Below are positions 1-10,181 of a DNA stretch of 24,441 bases, piece by piece (within the stretch, counting starts at the first letter, position 1; each line of letters opens with the position of its first letter). Below the pieces are notes generated by a model. It was given only the letters and a program-made list of their open reading frames with translations. It was not told the DNA's origin and made no database searches. Source of the stretch: Chromera velia (Eukaryota; Sar; Chromeraceae); assembly GCA_018398765.1 (NCBI GenBank), contig JAHBMJ010001269.1:5185-29625 (forward strand). Direction: 5' to 3'. A program made the translations under genes and the position numbers.

Positions 1-15
1 GGGGGGGGGGGGGGG
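1..15. repeat. Poly-G run at contig start
   Basis: The window opens with 15 G and closes with a C run at 24430-24441. Both probably mark where assembly stopped at homopolymers rather than biological ends. No telomere-like repeat is visible at either end. Confidence 0.9.
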
Positions 16-968
16 AGCTGGGTTGTTTGACCACTATTTATTTTATCGTTGTCTGACAATATGTGCAATACCTGAGCACCTATGCCAACAACATCGTTTT
101 TCGCCTTCTGAGAGGAGCTAGTGAAGTGCAAAGAGGGAGGGAGGGAAAAAGTTCATACACATGTCAGACGGGAAGAGGGAGAGAAGAAGAGGAAGGACTG
201 AAAAAGACTGCATGTCGGTTTAGAAATGGAGGGACTCTTATCTCCGTTCGCCCGTTCTTTCACTTTTCTCATCACCGTTCATATATTTCTCTCTGCCCCT
301 GAGAGAGAGAGAGAGAGAGAGTTTCTTCTCTGTCAATCAAATTCTCAAGCACAAACACACACAGACATTGACACGGAGAAGACATTTAGAATCGTGACTT
401 GTGCTGCGCTTATATTTAGAGAGTATGTCGTTCGCTGCCGAGGGGGGGGTTGCATATATATGAATCATGCAGGGATGAGCAAAATTGAATGGTATAAAGA
501 AAATTCATCAGTCAGATATTGTCGTACTAAACGCTAAGTCCGATTTGCCTCCTCCACATCCATTCATAGGCTGATCGCCAAAGTAAGTTTTGTACCACTA
601 GTTTGAGAGTCTGTTCTGGGTGGAAAAGATCGTTGAGGAGCTCCACAAGCTTCCATTGCTACTGCATTGTATTGTATTGGCTGTGGGAGGCCATTGTCTT
701 ACAGGGCGAGTTTCCAGTTTTGTGTTCTACCCAGGTTTTGCCCAACTAGGTTACCGTGTACCAGTCTAGGTACAACTAGGCTTCCAATCTCTCAAATGGA
801 TTTTCAAAGAATCAAAGTTGCAGGTCAAATTAAAGTTTTTTCGCATTGTGCATAGAAATCGTTCTGTAGATCATTATTTTAAATATACTGTTTATTTATA
901 TGTTTTTACTTCATAATTGATTGTTATAAATCTACTTATGATAATATTCTAGAACTGAAATGTGATTA
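16..968. other. Non-coding spacer with (GA)n microsatellite
   Basis: There is no recognisable gene here. A (GA)n tract lies at 301-321. The short open frames have no family resemblance and no splice-linked partners. The region turns AT-rich after about 850. Its last eight bases, TGTGATTA at 961-968, are the left target-site duplication of the element that follows. Confidence 0.6.
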
Positions 969-3081
969 TACATAGTACATTTAAGAGTTACTCTTTTAAA
1001 AAAGTAACTAGATTTTTAAAGACAGCTCAAGTTACTGTACTAGAAGTAACTTTAAGATTTTCTAAAAGTTACGGTAGTAAAAGTGGGCATAGCGTTTTTT
1101 CATATAAGAAGGCATTACCAAGTGCTTCTCAACAGCTTCTGTTATCGTTTTATGAATCTTAATTTAATGACCCATCATAAAAAAGAGACAGTGCAAATGA
1201 TACATGCTTGTTTGACTCTCATGTCACTCTGAGATAAAAGATCAGACTCATCATCAGAGAGCCTTAAGGTGAAGAAACTCCCTCTTCCAATCAAGCCAAT
1301 GACTGGCAGTGAGAGAAAAAATGACGAAAAGGAAAAAAACAAAAGAAAAAGAGAGAAGACTTTCTAAAGAAAGAATGTCTCTCAGAAACTCTCACACTTT
1401 GTCACTCTGATACTTCACATAAATATCGCATTCAGACTTCCACAGACTTTAATGTTAGATATGCACTGTCATACTACGAGACGTATAAACATAGTATATT
1501 ATAAATAAAAACAAAATGAGAAGGAAACAGAGACAGACTAGAGACAGAGGAAGACAAAGATAATCGAGGTTTTTGTTATGCATGTCGCGTCATCATATTA
1601 TACAGGGTTGCCGATTTTTCTGGTGGGAAAGCAAACTGATTACCGGTCAACCGGTAATTACCGGTAGAGTCGCCGGCTACTGGTAGAGTCGCCGGTACCA
1701 ATAATCACTATAGTCAATCTAAGCTTTTTAGGCTAGTAAGACTAGCTAACGGCAAGTTTGGCAAACCAGATGGATCCAGATGGGCGCTGTGTTACTAGCT
1801 ATATGTGTGCAACCTAAATGTATAAGTTGTCTAGATCCAACCAGAATTAATAGTACACAAGATGCATCAAGATGGCAGTCAATCAAACAGAAGCATGTAT
1901 GAGCCTTAAAGAGAAGAGCTAGCATGCCTTGACTAGCCTGGACAGATGTAAAATTAATTAAATTAAATGCACAGAATGGCAGAGAGTGCCAGAGACAAAA
2001 GTAAGCGCAAGGCAGGTACACACACCAAGATTTGGAAGACAATGAGGCAGATACAGATGTCAGCGAAGCTGAAACTAAGATAAGGCAGGCAGAGACGCCG
2101 AGATTTGAAAGGCAGTCAGACACTCACAAATAGGCACAGAGTCAAACAATCAGGCAAACAAATATTTTGAATTTTTGTTTAAATCCTAATTAACTTGATT
2201 CTTAAGTGTCAAAAACATTAAAACAACTTGAAGTGTTGAAAACTTTAGATTAGGGGTTGCGCCGGGTTACGCTGCAGACGATTTTTTTTTTTTAAGGTTT
2301 ATTTTTTTTCTCATTTTTTCCCCGGCAAAGCTTGGTAATTGGAGTCAATTACCGGTAATCCGGTAATTACCGGTAGAGAGGGGTCGTTATCGGACAAAAA
2401 AGCAACCGTGATCATATATGAGGGGCGGATCTAGCCTAGTTTGTCCAAAAATTCTGCTTTTTCCTATTTTTTCCTGTTGATCTCAATTCTTGGAGCAACA
2501 AAGAGGGAGACAGACTCAGACAGTCACTCAAAAACATACTCATATATCACATTCTGCCCTTTTTCATCCCGCACGCCGTAGAAAATAGAATTATTAAAGT
2601 CTTTTCTTTTCTGAATCGTCTCAGAAACGGTTGTTTTCCCGTCTCCAATTGTCAATGACTTTAATCAGGGGCGTATGATCCATCACGCACGCGTCTACCC
2701 TGTAAAGCTAGCCTAGACATGTGAACGAGCTACTGAATTATGCCTTTTAGGCCTAGAGTAGTCTAGAGGCCCAAAATCTTACCGTAACTAGTAGTAACTA
2801 GATATAACTGTTACTAAAAAACAGTAGCTAGAAGGCAGTAGAAGAACTCAAGGGTAAAAACATATATATACACTCATGATTTAATACTGAAATTAACTGA
2901 ATTAAGTGTTTTTGGCCGAGATGATCGCGGCGAGATCTTAAGAAAGAAGTAAGTGTTTTTGGTAACTAGAAAGAAGTAAAAGAACTCCAAGGGGCTTAAG
3001 TTACTGGTACGGAGTTACTGAAAAGTCAGTAATGAAGGTTTTTGACTGACAAACAGTTGTTACTCTTAAACGGACTATGTA
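969..3081. mobile_element. hAT-like inverted-repeat DNA transposon, non-autonomous, with nested insertion
   Basis: The two ends are inverted copies. From 969 the sequence reads TACATAGTACATTTAAGAGT, and the reverse complement from 3081 reads TACATAGTCCGTTTAAGAGT. Both are flanked by a perfect 8-bp duplication TGTGATTA (961-968 and 3082-3089), the duplication length typical of hAT elements. Inside both ends, AGTTAC/GTAACT motifs recur (for example around 990, 1010, 1030, 2790, 2815, 2960 and 3000), resembling the subterminal motif clusters of hAT transposons. No transposase frame is visible, so this is a non-autonomous derivative, about 1.3 kb without the element nested at 1603-2410. Superfamily assignment rests on duplication length and motif layout only. 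Confidence 0.75.
1603..2410. mobile_element. Degenerate hAT-like MITE nested in the 969-3081 element
   Basis: The left end CAGGGTTGCCGATTTTT and the reverse complement of the right end, CACGGTTGCTTTTTT, form a short imperfect inverted repeat beginning CA(G/C)GGTTGC, a common hAT-type end. The flanking 8-mers (1595-1602 and 2411-2418) match at six of eight positions. Just inside both ends is the near-palindrome ACCGGTAATTACCGGT followed by AGAG (about 1650-1670 and 2362-2385), a probable subterminal binding motif. No credible coding sequence is present; the 125-codon minus frame at 1746-2123 resembles nothing I know. The imperfect target duplication suggests age or misplaced ends. Confidence 0.55.
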
Positions 3082-3089
3082 TGTGATTA

Positions 3090-3447
3090 CATACCATTAT
3101 TATACCATTTTATCATCATGATTTACCATCATGAATAGATCTATTATAATTGTTATTGTCAGAACGGTTATTCATTATCGTTATCATGATTGGCCCATGC
3201 ATAAATAAATGTCTACCATGATGGCTGTTAGTGCAATTCAACCTATATATAATTCAATTTTCTTCTAATTTACGAAGTCTTCACCAGTTCGCTATCCATG
3301 CCGTTGCACATGCGTTTTGCATGTTTCATCTATTAATATCTAGCTACTGCTACAGACTTAGTCTAGTAAATTCAAAACGCTATATATAGTAAAAAAATCA
3401 TTTTTACTATAAATACCGTTTCAAATACCGATATCGACACTAGAGGT
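3090..3447. other. AT-rich spacer without a gene
   Basis: This low-complexity AT-rich sequence lies between the first transposon and the retrotransposon remnant. I see no gene or repeat boundary in it. Confidence 0.5.
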
Positions 3448-3468
3448 GATGATGATGATGATGATGAT
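3448..3468 (-). repeat. (GAT)7 microsatellite, possible LINE 3' tail
   Basis: There are seven GAT units on the plus strand. Read on the minus strand, this (ATC)n tract lies just past the stop codon and short 3' flank of the reverse-transcriptase fragment at 3598-4026. Many non-LTR retrotransposons end in short tandem repeats at this position, so it may be the element's 3' tail. Confidence 0.5.
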
Positions 3469-3597
3469 TGAGGGTTAAATCTTAGATTTAGCAACGCCAA
3501 ATTCCAAGCCACTAGCAAGGCTTTGAGGACAACCCAGAGCACACATTCATGGGGGGGGGGGATGAGGAAGCCTACATGCCAATCGGATCAATTCGCC

Positions 3598-4026
3598 TCA
3601 ACTTGCCTTATCGACAGAATGGACCTTCTTGAGACAGTCGGCTATAGCTTTGGAACCGCTTCTAGGCAGAATTGTGCACAACAACAACACCATATCCTTC
3701 ATTTTTTTCTCATTATCAGAAGTGCCCCTCCCGGTTGCACCTGCAACGCGTTGTGCGATCTGTATTCTTATGTCAATGGGTGCTTTCTGCTTCGCAATTT
3801 CGTACAGTTCTTTTAGCCTGTTTCGTTTCCTTTCTGTGTCCTTACATTCCGTTAGAACATGAACCTCATCTTTGATCAGACGCGAGGGAGACAAACATTT
3901 ATCGCACAGCCGTTCTGGTTGGGTTCTATCTATATCTCCCCTTGTGAGAGCCCTGAAAGGCGTACGGAAGCCTGCGGAGGACTGCAACAGACTCTTTGGC
4001 AGAGGTTCAACACTGCACTCTATCAT
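3598..4026 (-). pseudogene. Non-LTR retrotransposon reverse-transcriptase C-terminal fragment
   Basis: A 142-codon minus-strand frame carries the pattern C-D-K-C, then D-E-V-H-V-L-T-E-C, then an R/K-rich L-x-x-L-Y segment. This matches the C-terminal zinc-knuckle-like region of many LINE polyproteins (C-x2-C ... D-E-x-H-x-L-x-x-C). The catalytic reverse-transcriptase and endonuclease domains are absent. The frame is cut at its 5' side near 4033 by the inverted-repeat element at 4034-8207, and part of the missing upstream portion may lie on the minus strand beyond 8217. The first in-frame ATG lies at the break and is unlikely to be a real start. The assignment rests on the Cys/His pattern only. 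Confidence 0.6.
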
Positions 4027-4432
4027 TTCACTTAGTGACCATGTTTGATTTGATTATATTTGATTTGATTTGATTTGATTTAATTTGAGCTTCAACCTCA
4101 AATATTTGATATTTGAGGTAAGATTTGAGGTTAACCTCTTAGGGTTCCTCACTGAATCACTGACTTACTATCACTCTGATCATTTTTCTCATAACAATAG
4201 TTATCAGAACATTTCTGATGTGTGTTTCAAAAATTTAAAAATATATATATATATATAATTATAACTTATCAGTTCCATAAAAAAAATATGCCTGTGTGGC
4301 AGTGTATATACACTAGTCACTGAGACTCACTCTAGTACTAATAGAGATTAAGAACGTAAAATTTATAGATTTGAAATTGCATATAACTTTTTGTTGATAC
4401 GATAAAGTTAGAGCACGTACCAAAATTGAGGT

Positions 4433-4911
4433 ATGCTTTGTTCCCCCTGTCCGGCCACCTTATGGCGTCCAGATATAAAGTAAAGCGAGGACAAGAACCT
4501 TAGGGAAGATCTAGAGAAGGAACGTGAGCAACACTCACTCAAGCAACACTTTACAAGAGGTTTGGCTCTATATTAGTTTAAGCGCTAACGCGATCTCCCA
4601 GTGGGATTCTAATCAGCTGGATGCATTCTATCATGCACAGTTTCTACTCATTCCTCTCTCTCAGACTCTCGATCTCTCTTGATCTATGGTAAACAGACAT
4701 CAGACTCAAACGATGCTATTCGTTGCTTGAGTAACATGTTGCATGCTTGAATACGAAGATCAGACTCGATCGATTTCAACAATTTTGATCGACGCGCGCG
4801 ACACGTACGAAACAAAGCGTGGCGGCGGAGCCTGGCGTCGGCACGTGGGCTCATTCAGATATAGCGCATGTGAGGGTCCAGAGGGCGGCGCCACAGGGTA
4901 GGACTCCACAG
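4433..4911 (-). repeat. LTR copy 1 (3' LTR if the element reads on the minus strand)
   Basis: This 479-bp direct repeat pairs with 7298-7776 without gaps. By eye the copies differ at about 13 positions (about 97% identity), 12 of them transitions. The high identity suggests a fairly recent insertion. Confidence 0.88.
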
Positions 4912-7297
4912 ATCCCCCCCGGCCACAGACAAGAAAATCGCGTCCCCGCGATCAGCCAGACACATTCGAGCATGCGCAGAAAGGGAAAAAAGGCGAGCAA
5001 AAAAACACGATCAACCAGACATAATGCAAACCCATACAACCAATAGAACACTTCAAAGCATGTAGTCGAAGGAATGAAATTTCGAGCGTCCTCGCACCAT
5101 GACAGATGCAAGGAAGAGCAAATCAAGACAACAGACATCAACGAACGAACGGCCATGAACGGCAGCCGGTCAGACCTATCGGAGGGAGACGCCTGGCAGT
5201 CGAGCCTGGTGGTACACCGTCTGGCTCCACGCAGATGCTCGCGTAGAGACGGCTAGCTCCACCAAGGCCCCCATCAACTCCCGTACTACGAGGGGGAGAG
5301 GCGATACCCAGAGAACCCAGAAGGCCTTCAAAGCACTGGCATCCCCCTGCAGGGAGAAGATGTAAAACGGACACAGAGACATGCACGGGCTGTTCCCTCG
5401 CTTTTTCTTCTTTTCTCGTTGAACTAGACATCCCTTTAAAGATTTCTTCTCCTTTTGCTCCTCCTCTACTCATTTTCTCTTCGCCTCTTCCAGTCTCTTT
5501 TTCTTAAATTAAGAAGGAAGCCAGGGATAACCCGAAACGTTTCAAAGCAGCAGAAGGAAGTGAGAAGGAGACAGTGAATGAAAGCGCCCCCTCGTGTGCT
5601 CGTGCTCTCAGCCACATGAGAAGTCTGACTCCCAAGCCACACGCAAAGAAGAGAAGCCGAGAGAGAAGAAAGGTCACTCTTCCAAAAAGAGCTCCAGAAG
5701 TTCCAAATGCGCGGTACATGCGGCGCTCGGCTTGTTGCTCTCGCAGTCCGCCTCTTTGATACTCAGCTTTGCAATGAGCTCACCCCCCCCCCAAGTTCAG
5801 TGCAGGGGCGCAAGGGCGGTCACAGGCAGTCGCAGGCATGCGCAGGCATAAGCATATGGCGGCGATAATCAGGCAGTCCTCTGCCTGCGTTTCATATGCA
5901 GCTAACGTAGGGGTAGGCGATCGACTTTGAGTTCTCGTTGATAGAAGGGCTTAGCCGTCTCGTCGAGCATAAATACATTTCGCGCATGTCAGCGGCTGCA
6001 TAAAGGGAGGGAGGGAAGGGACCGGACACATTGCAGACTGCCCCGCTGGTTTCTTTCTATCTCGTCTCTTCTTTCTGTCTCGTTTCATCCCTTTGCTGCT
6101 CCTTTCGATACATGAACTCTCAACTTCAGACAAAAGATGCTCCAGTCACACTCAGTTGCTAATACTTCGCATGCTCTCGGTCAGCCTCGATTCGATTCGT
6201 CCCCCCCACCCCGAAGCAACCTCCCCCTCCCCCTCTTTCCCCCCCTTTCCCTCCCTCTCCCCCCTTCCCCATTGTCCCTTTTTCTCCCCCTTCCCCCATG
6301 ACCCGCTTTGCCCTTCCCGATCCCTGTTAAAAATTTTGCCGGCGCCGGCGAGAGATGAGGCGGCAGCTGCCGTGTGCCCTACTCTGTCTCTCAGTAGATC
6401 TGCCGCGACCCTTCTGCCTCTCTTACCGTCGAGGGCAGGCTCGATATCATTTTGTACCCCTTCCTTACTTCCCCCTCCTTCCTACTCCAGGCTCGCCGCA
6501 TCGGGGTCCCAGAGCAGAAGGCCTTCCCCGGCTGGCACACCGGCCGTCACTACGTTGTTCCATGTGGAACGCCGCCACCTGTCCCTTCTGCCTGTTTAAG
6601 ATGCATGCAGAGTCTTGCACACCTGATCGAACTGCCACTCATTGAATGATCTACGCGATAGCCAGACAGCCAGAAACGATAAGCTCTCTCTCGGAAGAAA
6701 ACGGCAGCATTGCAGATATATGGAGAGGCAAAGGGCATCTTCTTGTGTTTAGACGCTGTCGGAGGACCAGTCCAGACAGACCTAGACACGCTGGAGGTGT
6801 TTGCAAGCCACGAAGGTGGTCGGCCTCTCGCAGACAAGCAAGCAACTAACAGCAAAGACAAGTGAAGGTGATCAGCCGACACCCATCTGGAAGACGGAGA
6901 CAGTTACAGAATCAAAAGGCATAAGACAAGCACTCTACTGGCCGTTTGAATTGCGATCTGCTTGTAGGCGGCGGTTTCAATGAAGTCAAGCTCCTCGAAA
7001 GTCCGAGCAACACCAAGCAACGTCTCCACCATCGGCTTTGGCGACCTCTAACGATCTTTGGGCTCTCCATCCAAGGACAAAGGCAAAGTCCAGGATCGGA
7101 CTCAAAAGAGATCTCCAAAAGAGGATTCCAGGCAGCTTGGGACGCAAGGGGACGCTGAATTCCCCTACTCACGGTCTTTGCCTGACCGTGCCCATATTGT
7201 TGCAATCGGCTTTCAACTGTTGCATAAAAGGAAGATCTGATCTCTATCACAGAAGGTATACGAAAGTCGACACTCATCAAGCTGAGCGTTCACCACA
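4912..7297. other. Internal region of the LTR element
   Basis: This 2.4-kb interval has many short overlapping frames on both strands but none with a retroelement motif I recognise. A strongly C/T-rich stretch (about 6200-6300) is followed by a proline/serine-rich frame (6093-6599) that looks compositional. A pyrimidine tract ending CAG at about 6490 precedes an open stretch to about 6600 that could be a captured exon, but I cannot name it. The interval may hold filler or transduced host sequence. Confidence 0.5.
7278..7295 (-). other. Candidate tRNA primer-binding site
   Basis: On the minus strand, three bases past the CA end of the LTR, the sequence begins TGGTGAACGCTCAGC. TGG would pair with the universal CCA 3' end of a tRNA. 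The specific tRNA is not identified. Confidence 0.4.
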
Positions 7298-7776
7298 ATG
7301 CTTTGTCCCCCCTGTCCGGCCACCTTATGGCGTCCAGACAGAAGGTAAAGCGAGGACAAGAACCTTAGGGAAGATCTAGAGAAGGAACGTGAGCAACACT
7401 CACTCAAGCAACACTTTACAAGAGGTTTGGCTCTATATTAGTTTAAGCGCTAACGCGATCTCCCAGTGGGATTCCAATCAGCTGGATGCATTCTATCATG
7501 CACAGTTTCTACTCATTCCTCTCTCTCAGACTCTTGATCTCTCTTGATCTATGGTAAACAGACATCAGACTCAAACGATGCTATCCATTGCTTGAGTAAC
7601 ATGTTACATGCTTGAATACGAAGGTCAGACTCGATCGATTTCAACAATTTTGATCGACGCGCGCGACACGTACGAAACAAAGCGTGGCGGCGGAGCCTGG
7701 CGTCGGCACGCGGGCTCATTCAAATATAGCGCATGTGAGGGTCTAGAGGGCGGCGCCACAGGGTAGGACTCCACAG
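7298..7776 (-). repeat. LTR copy 2 (5' LTR if the element reads on the minus strand)
   Basis: This is the partner of the 4433-4911 repeat, with the same length and orientation. It ends CCACAG and is followed by sequence of the host inverted-repeat element, not retroelement DNA. Confidence 0.88.
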
Positions 7777-8217
7777 GTGATAATCACTTAGCTTTATGGC
7801 ACTTCCTTTTCTTCTTCTTCATGTTCACTTTCTTCAATGTGAATCGAATCGAATCGATTGAGAACCACGCACACGTTTGCTATTGCTGTTGGTGTTGGAA
7901 CCGTCCTATTTCTGGGCAGCGGTGGTGGGTGAAACGTCAATTTCAGTGCAGCTCAAAACGTTTTTTTTTTGAGAGCAAATCATCAAGATTTAGGTTTTTT
8001 CATTTGAATCAGCATGCGTGACGGATCGGTACTTACAAAAGTTTTTTTGGGACCTTCATATTTGAGGTTAAAAGTCATATTGATCAAATATTTGATCGTA
8101 TTTGATAGGTCTTTAAAACACTAGGTCCTCCCTGACTGGATATTTGATTTGAGGTTAAGCCCTACCTCAAATCAAATCAAATCAAATCAAATCAAACATG
8201 GTCACTAATTTCACTTC

Positions 8218-8654
8218 TCGGACGCCATTTCCTTTCACTCAGAAGATGCATGGCCAAACGCTGTCTAGACGGATTCTCTGATTGGAAAGGGGAGAGATTC
8301 GTAAGGTGGGGAAAAATTCCGTCCCTGTCTCTAACGTTTCTAGTTTTTAGAGGTATTGCAAATGTCAACATTCAGAACTAATGACAGTTTTCTAACCCTA
8401 GAAATTTGGCTCAATTTGCAGCATTATTTACAGCTTCAATTTTTATATTAGAATTTTTCAATTTTTATCATGCACAGTATATGATGCACTTTCAAAAGAG
8501 TTTTTGAAGCGTTGTGCGTTTTCCAACAAGAGTGCTGTCACATGAAAAAATTGAACTTAAGCACTTCAAAGCTGCACTTGCGTGAATTAATGAATCTAAT
8601 AATAATGATCCTAGTAATGACTAGAGTAATGATCGAAAAACATGAACCAAAAAT
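8218..8654. other. Spacer downstream of the cyclophilin gene
   Basis: The first 100-150 bases after the target duplication may be the upstream remainder of the interrupted LINE frame on the minus strand. The rest is AT-rich and includes the presumed 3' untranslated region of the cyclophilin gene. I see no clear AATAAA-type polyadenylation signal. Confidence 0.4.
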
Positions 8655-8765
8655 TTAGTAGTCATCGTCTGAGTCCGCCTGTGCCACCCCCCCGTTGGCT
8701 CTGTCTTCTTTCTCCGCAACGTGGGCTCTTAGGATCTTCACATCAGAGAGAGGCCTGCACACACA

Positions 8766-8840
<75 letters not shown>

Positions 8841-9730
8841 TGATTTGCATTTCGTTGCTTCTTCTTGACCAGTTTTCAGTTTCCGTTGATCGTTCGTTCG
8901 TGGGCCTGAAATGACAAATACAGAATCACGTCCTTTCTGCCTGCGCTTGACAGAAAGGAGTGCCGAAGGGGGGAAAGAACGAGGCATTTCAAGCCCAGGG
9001 TCTAGCAGTCTCCTCCCTTCGTCTGTCTCTCTGTTCTTTTCTCAGAACTCATATGTCGGCGTCAAAGGCAACATCACGAATCCCGATCCTCCTCTTGCAC
9101 CCCCCTTCGTCCGCCCATTCGTTCTTTCCTCTCCGACTTGGATGGACCAACTCATGCATTTTCTGACTGCAAATGCTGCACCCAAAAGAGAGTACCTCAG
9201 AATATCCATCACCATCAACCCACCTGTCTAGCGCCGACGTTTGCACAGTCCCCAGCTTCTGGACGACCTGCATGCCCCGACAGACGCGACCGAAGATTGA
9301 GTGCTTTCCTGCACAGAGATGATACAGGGAAGCGGAGACGGCTTTCCGGGATGCATTCCAAAGGAGTTTGAAATGAGGTTCCAACAAGCAAGGGGGGGGG
9401 AAAACCGAAGCGAGTTCTGAAGCAGTAAGAATCAGCGACCGAAAAAAAAAGGAAGAAATGAAGGAAGTTAGGGATGAAGACAAGAAAGAAAGACGGCAAG
9501 ACAACAAGGAAGCAAGCAAGAAATCAAGAAACAGAGAGACAGAAAAAGAAAGAAAGAAAGAAAGAAAGAAAGACGGGAAGGGAAAGGGAGGGAAGGAGGA
9601 AGGAAGAAGGAAAGAAAAAAAGAAACAGACAGACTATATCGTCTTTTCTTTCTCTTTTTCTCTTTCTTCATTCTCTTCTGTTTTTTCTTTAGTTTTTTGG
9701 CGCGTTCTCTCAGTGGCAGACAGACAGACA

Positions 9731-9800
<70 letters not shown>

Positions 9801-9824
9801 GAGAAAAGGAGAGAGAGAGAGAAC

Positions 9825-9885
<61 letters not shown>

Positions 9886-10147
9886 TGGAAAGAGCAAACG
9901 GGGGAGAGGAGGGTGTGCATCAAATGAGATTAGCTCAATGTGAAAGCACGGACCGTAGAATCAAAAACTAGAAGAAAAGCAGAGGCGCTACTACTGTCCA
10001 CTAAGCACCCCACCTACAAAAGCAGGCAGCTTCTGGGACGCTCGAACTCATGCGTGTCGACTTTTTGGCGATATCAATGTGACATCCAAGCGAGACACAT
10101 CCACGCACACCAAAAGGAAAAGAAAGGAAAGAGAAGAACAGAATGCT

Positions 10148-10181
<34 letters not shown>

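Larger units (their letters stand above)
4433..7776 (-). mobile_element. Non-autonomous LTR retrotransposon, probably minus-strand
   Basis: Two direct 479-bp repeats enclose about 2.4 kb. Each repeat is bounded by TG...CA (4434-4910 and 7299-7775). Orientation is inferred as minus. On that strand a G-rich purine tract (GGGGGGGA) lies just before the LTR at 4910, as a polypurine tract should. Three bases past the other LTR the minus strand reads TGGTGAACGCTCAGC, starting with the TGG expected of a tRNA primer-binding site. The host-side flanks GGTA (4430-4433) and GGTG (7776-7779) could be a decayed 4-bp target duplication. I saw no gag, protease, integrase or reverse-transcriptase motif inside, so it resembles a LARD/TRIM-type element. 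Confidence 0.75.
4034..8207. mobile_element. MULE-like inverted-repeat element, split by an LTR element
   Basis: The left end AGTGACCATGTTTGATTTGA is matched by its reverse complement ending at 8207, giving at least 20 perfect bases. Both ends run on into tandem TTTGA pentamers and TTTGAGGT motifs. ATTTCACTT flanks the element: it abuts the left end (4025-4033) and follows one extra A on the right (8209-8217). A 9-bp duplication, or 10 bp with one mismatch, fits Mutator-like elements better than hAT. Without the nested LTR element it would be about 830 bp (4034-4432 plus 7777-8207). It has no coding capacity that I can see, so it was probably mobilised by a transposase encoded elsewhere. Confidence 0.72.

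Noticed and set aside
6093-6599. 168-codon Pro/Ser-rich open frame in the LTR interior
   Set aside because: It follows a C/T-rich stretch and has no domain, splice partner or family resemblance.
6492-6600. Possible captured exon after a pyrimidine tract and CAG
   Set aside because: It is open and exon-like in context, but I could not assign it to any family, and no convincing donor or second exon follows. It is kept only as a note in the LTR interior.
4433-7776. Plus-strand orientation for the LTR element
   Set aside because: On the plus strand no purine tract precedes the second LTR and no TGG follows the first. Both signals fit the minus strand, although the evidence is modest.
9458-9943. 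161-codon Lys/Arg/Glu-rich open frame
   Set aside because: It is generated by GAAA and GA microsatellites inside cyclophilin intron 4. The opposite strand is equally open (Ser/Leu/Phe-rich), which is typical of simple repeats.
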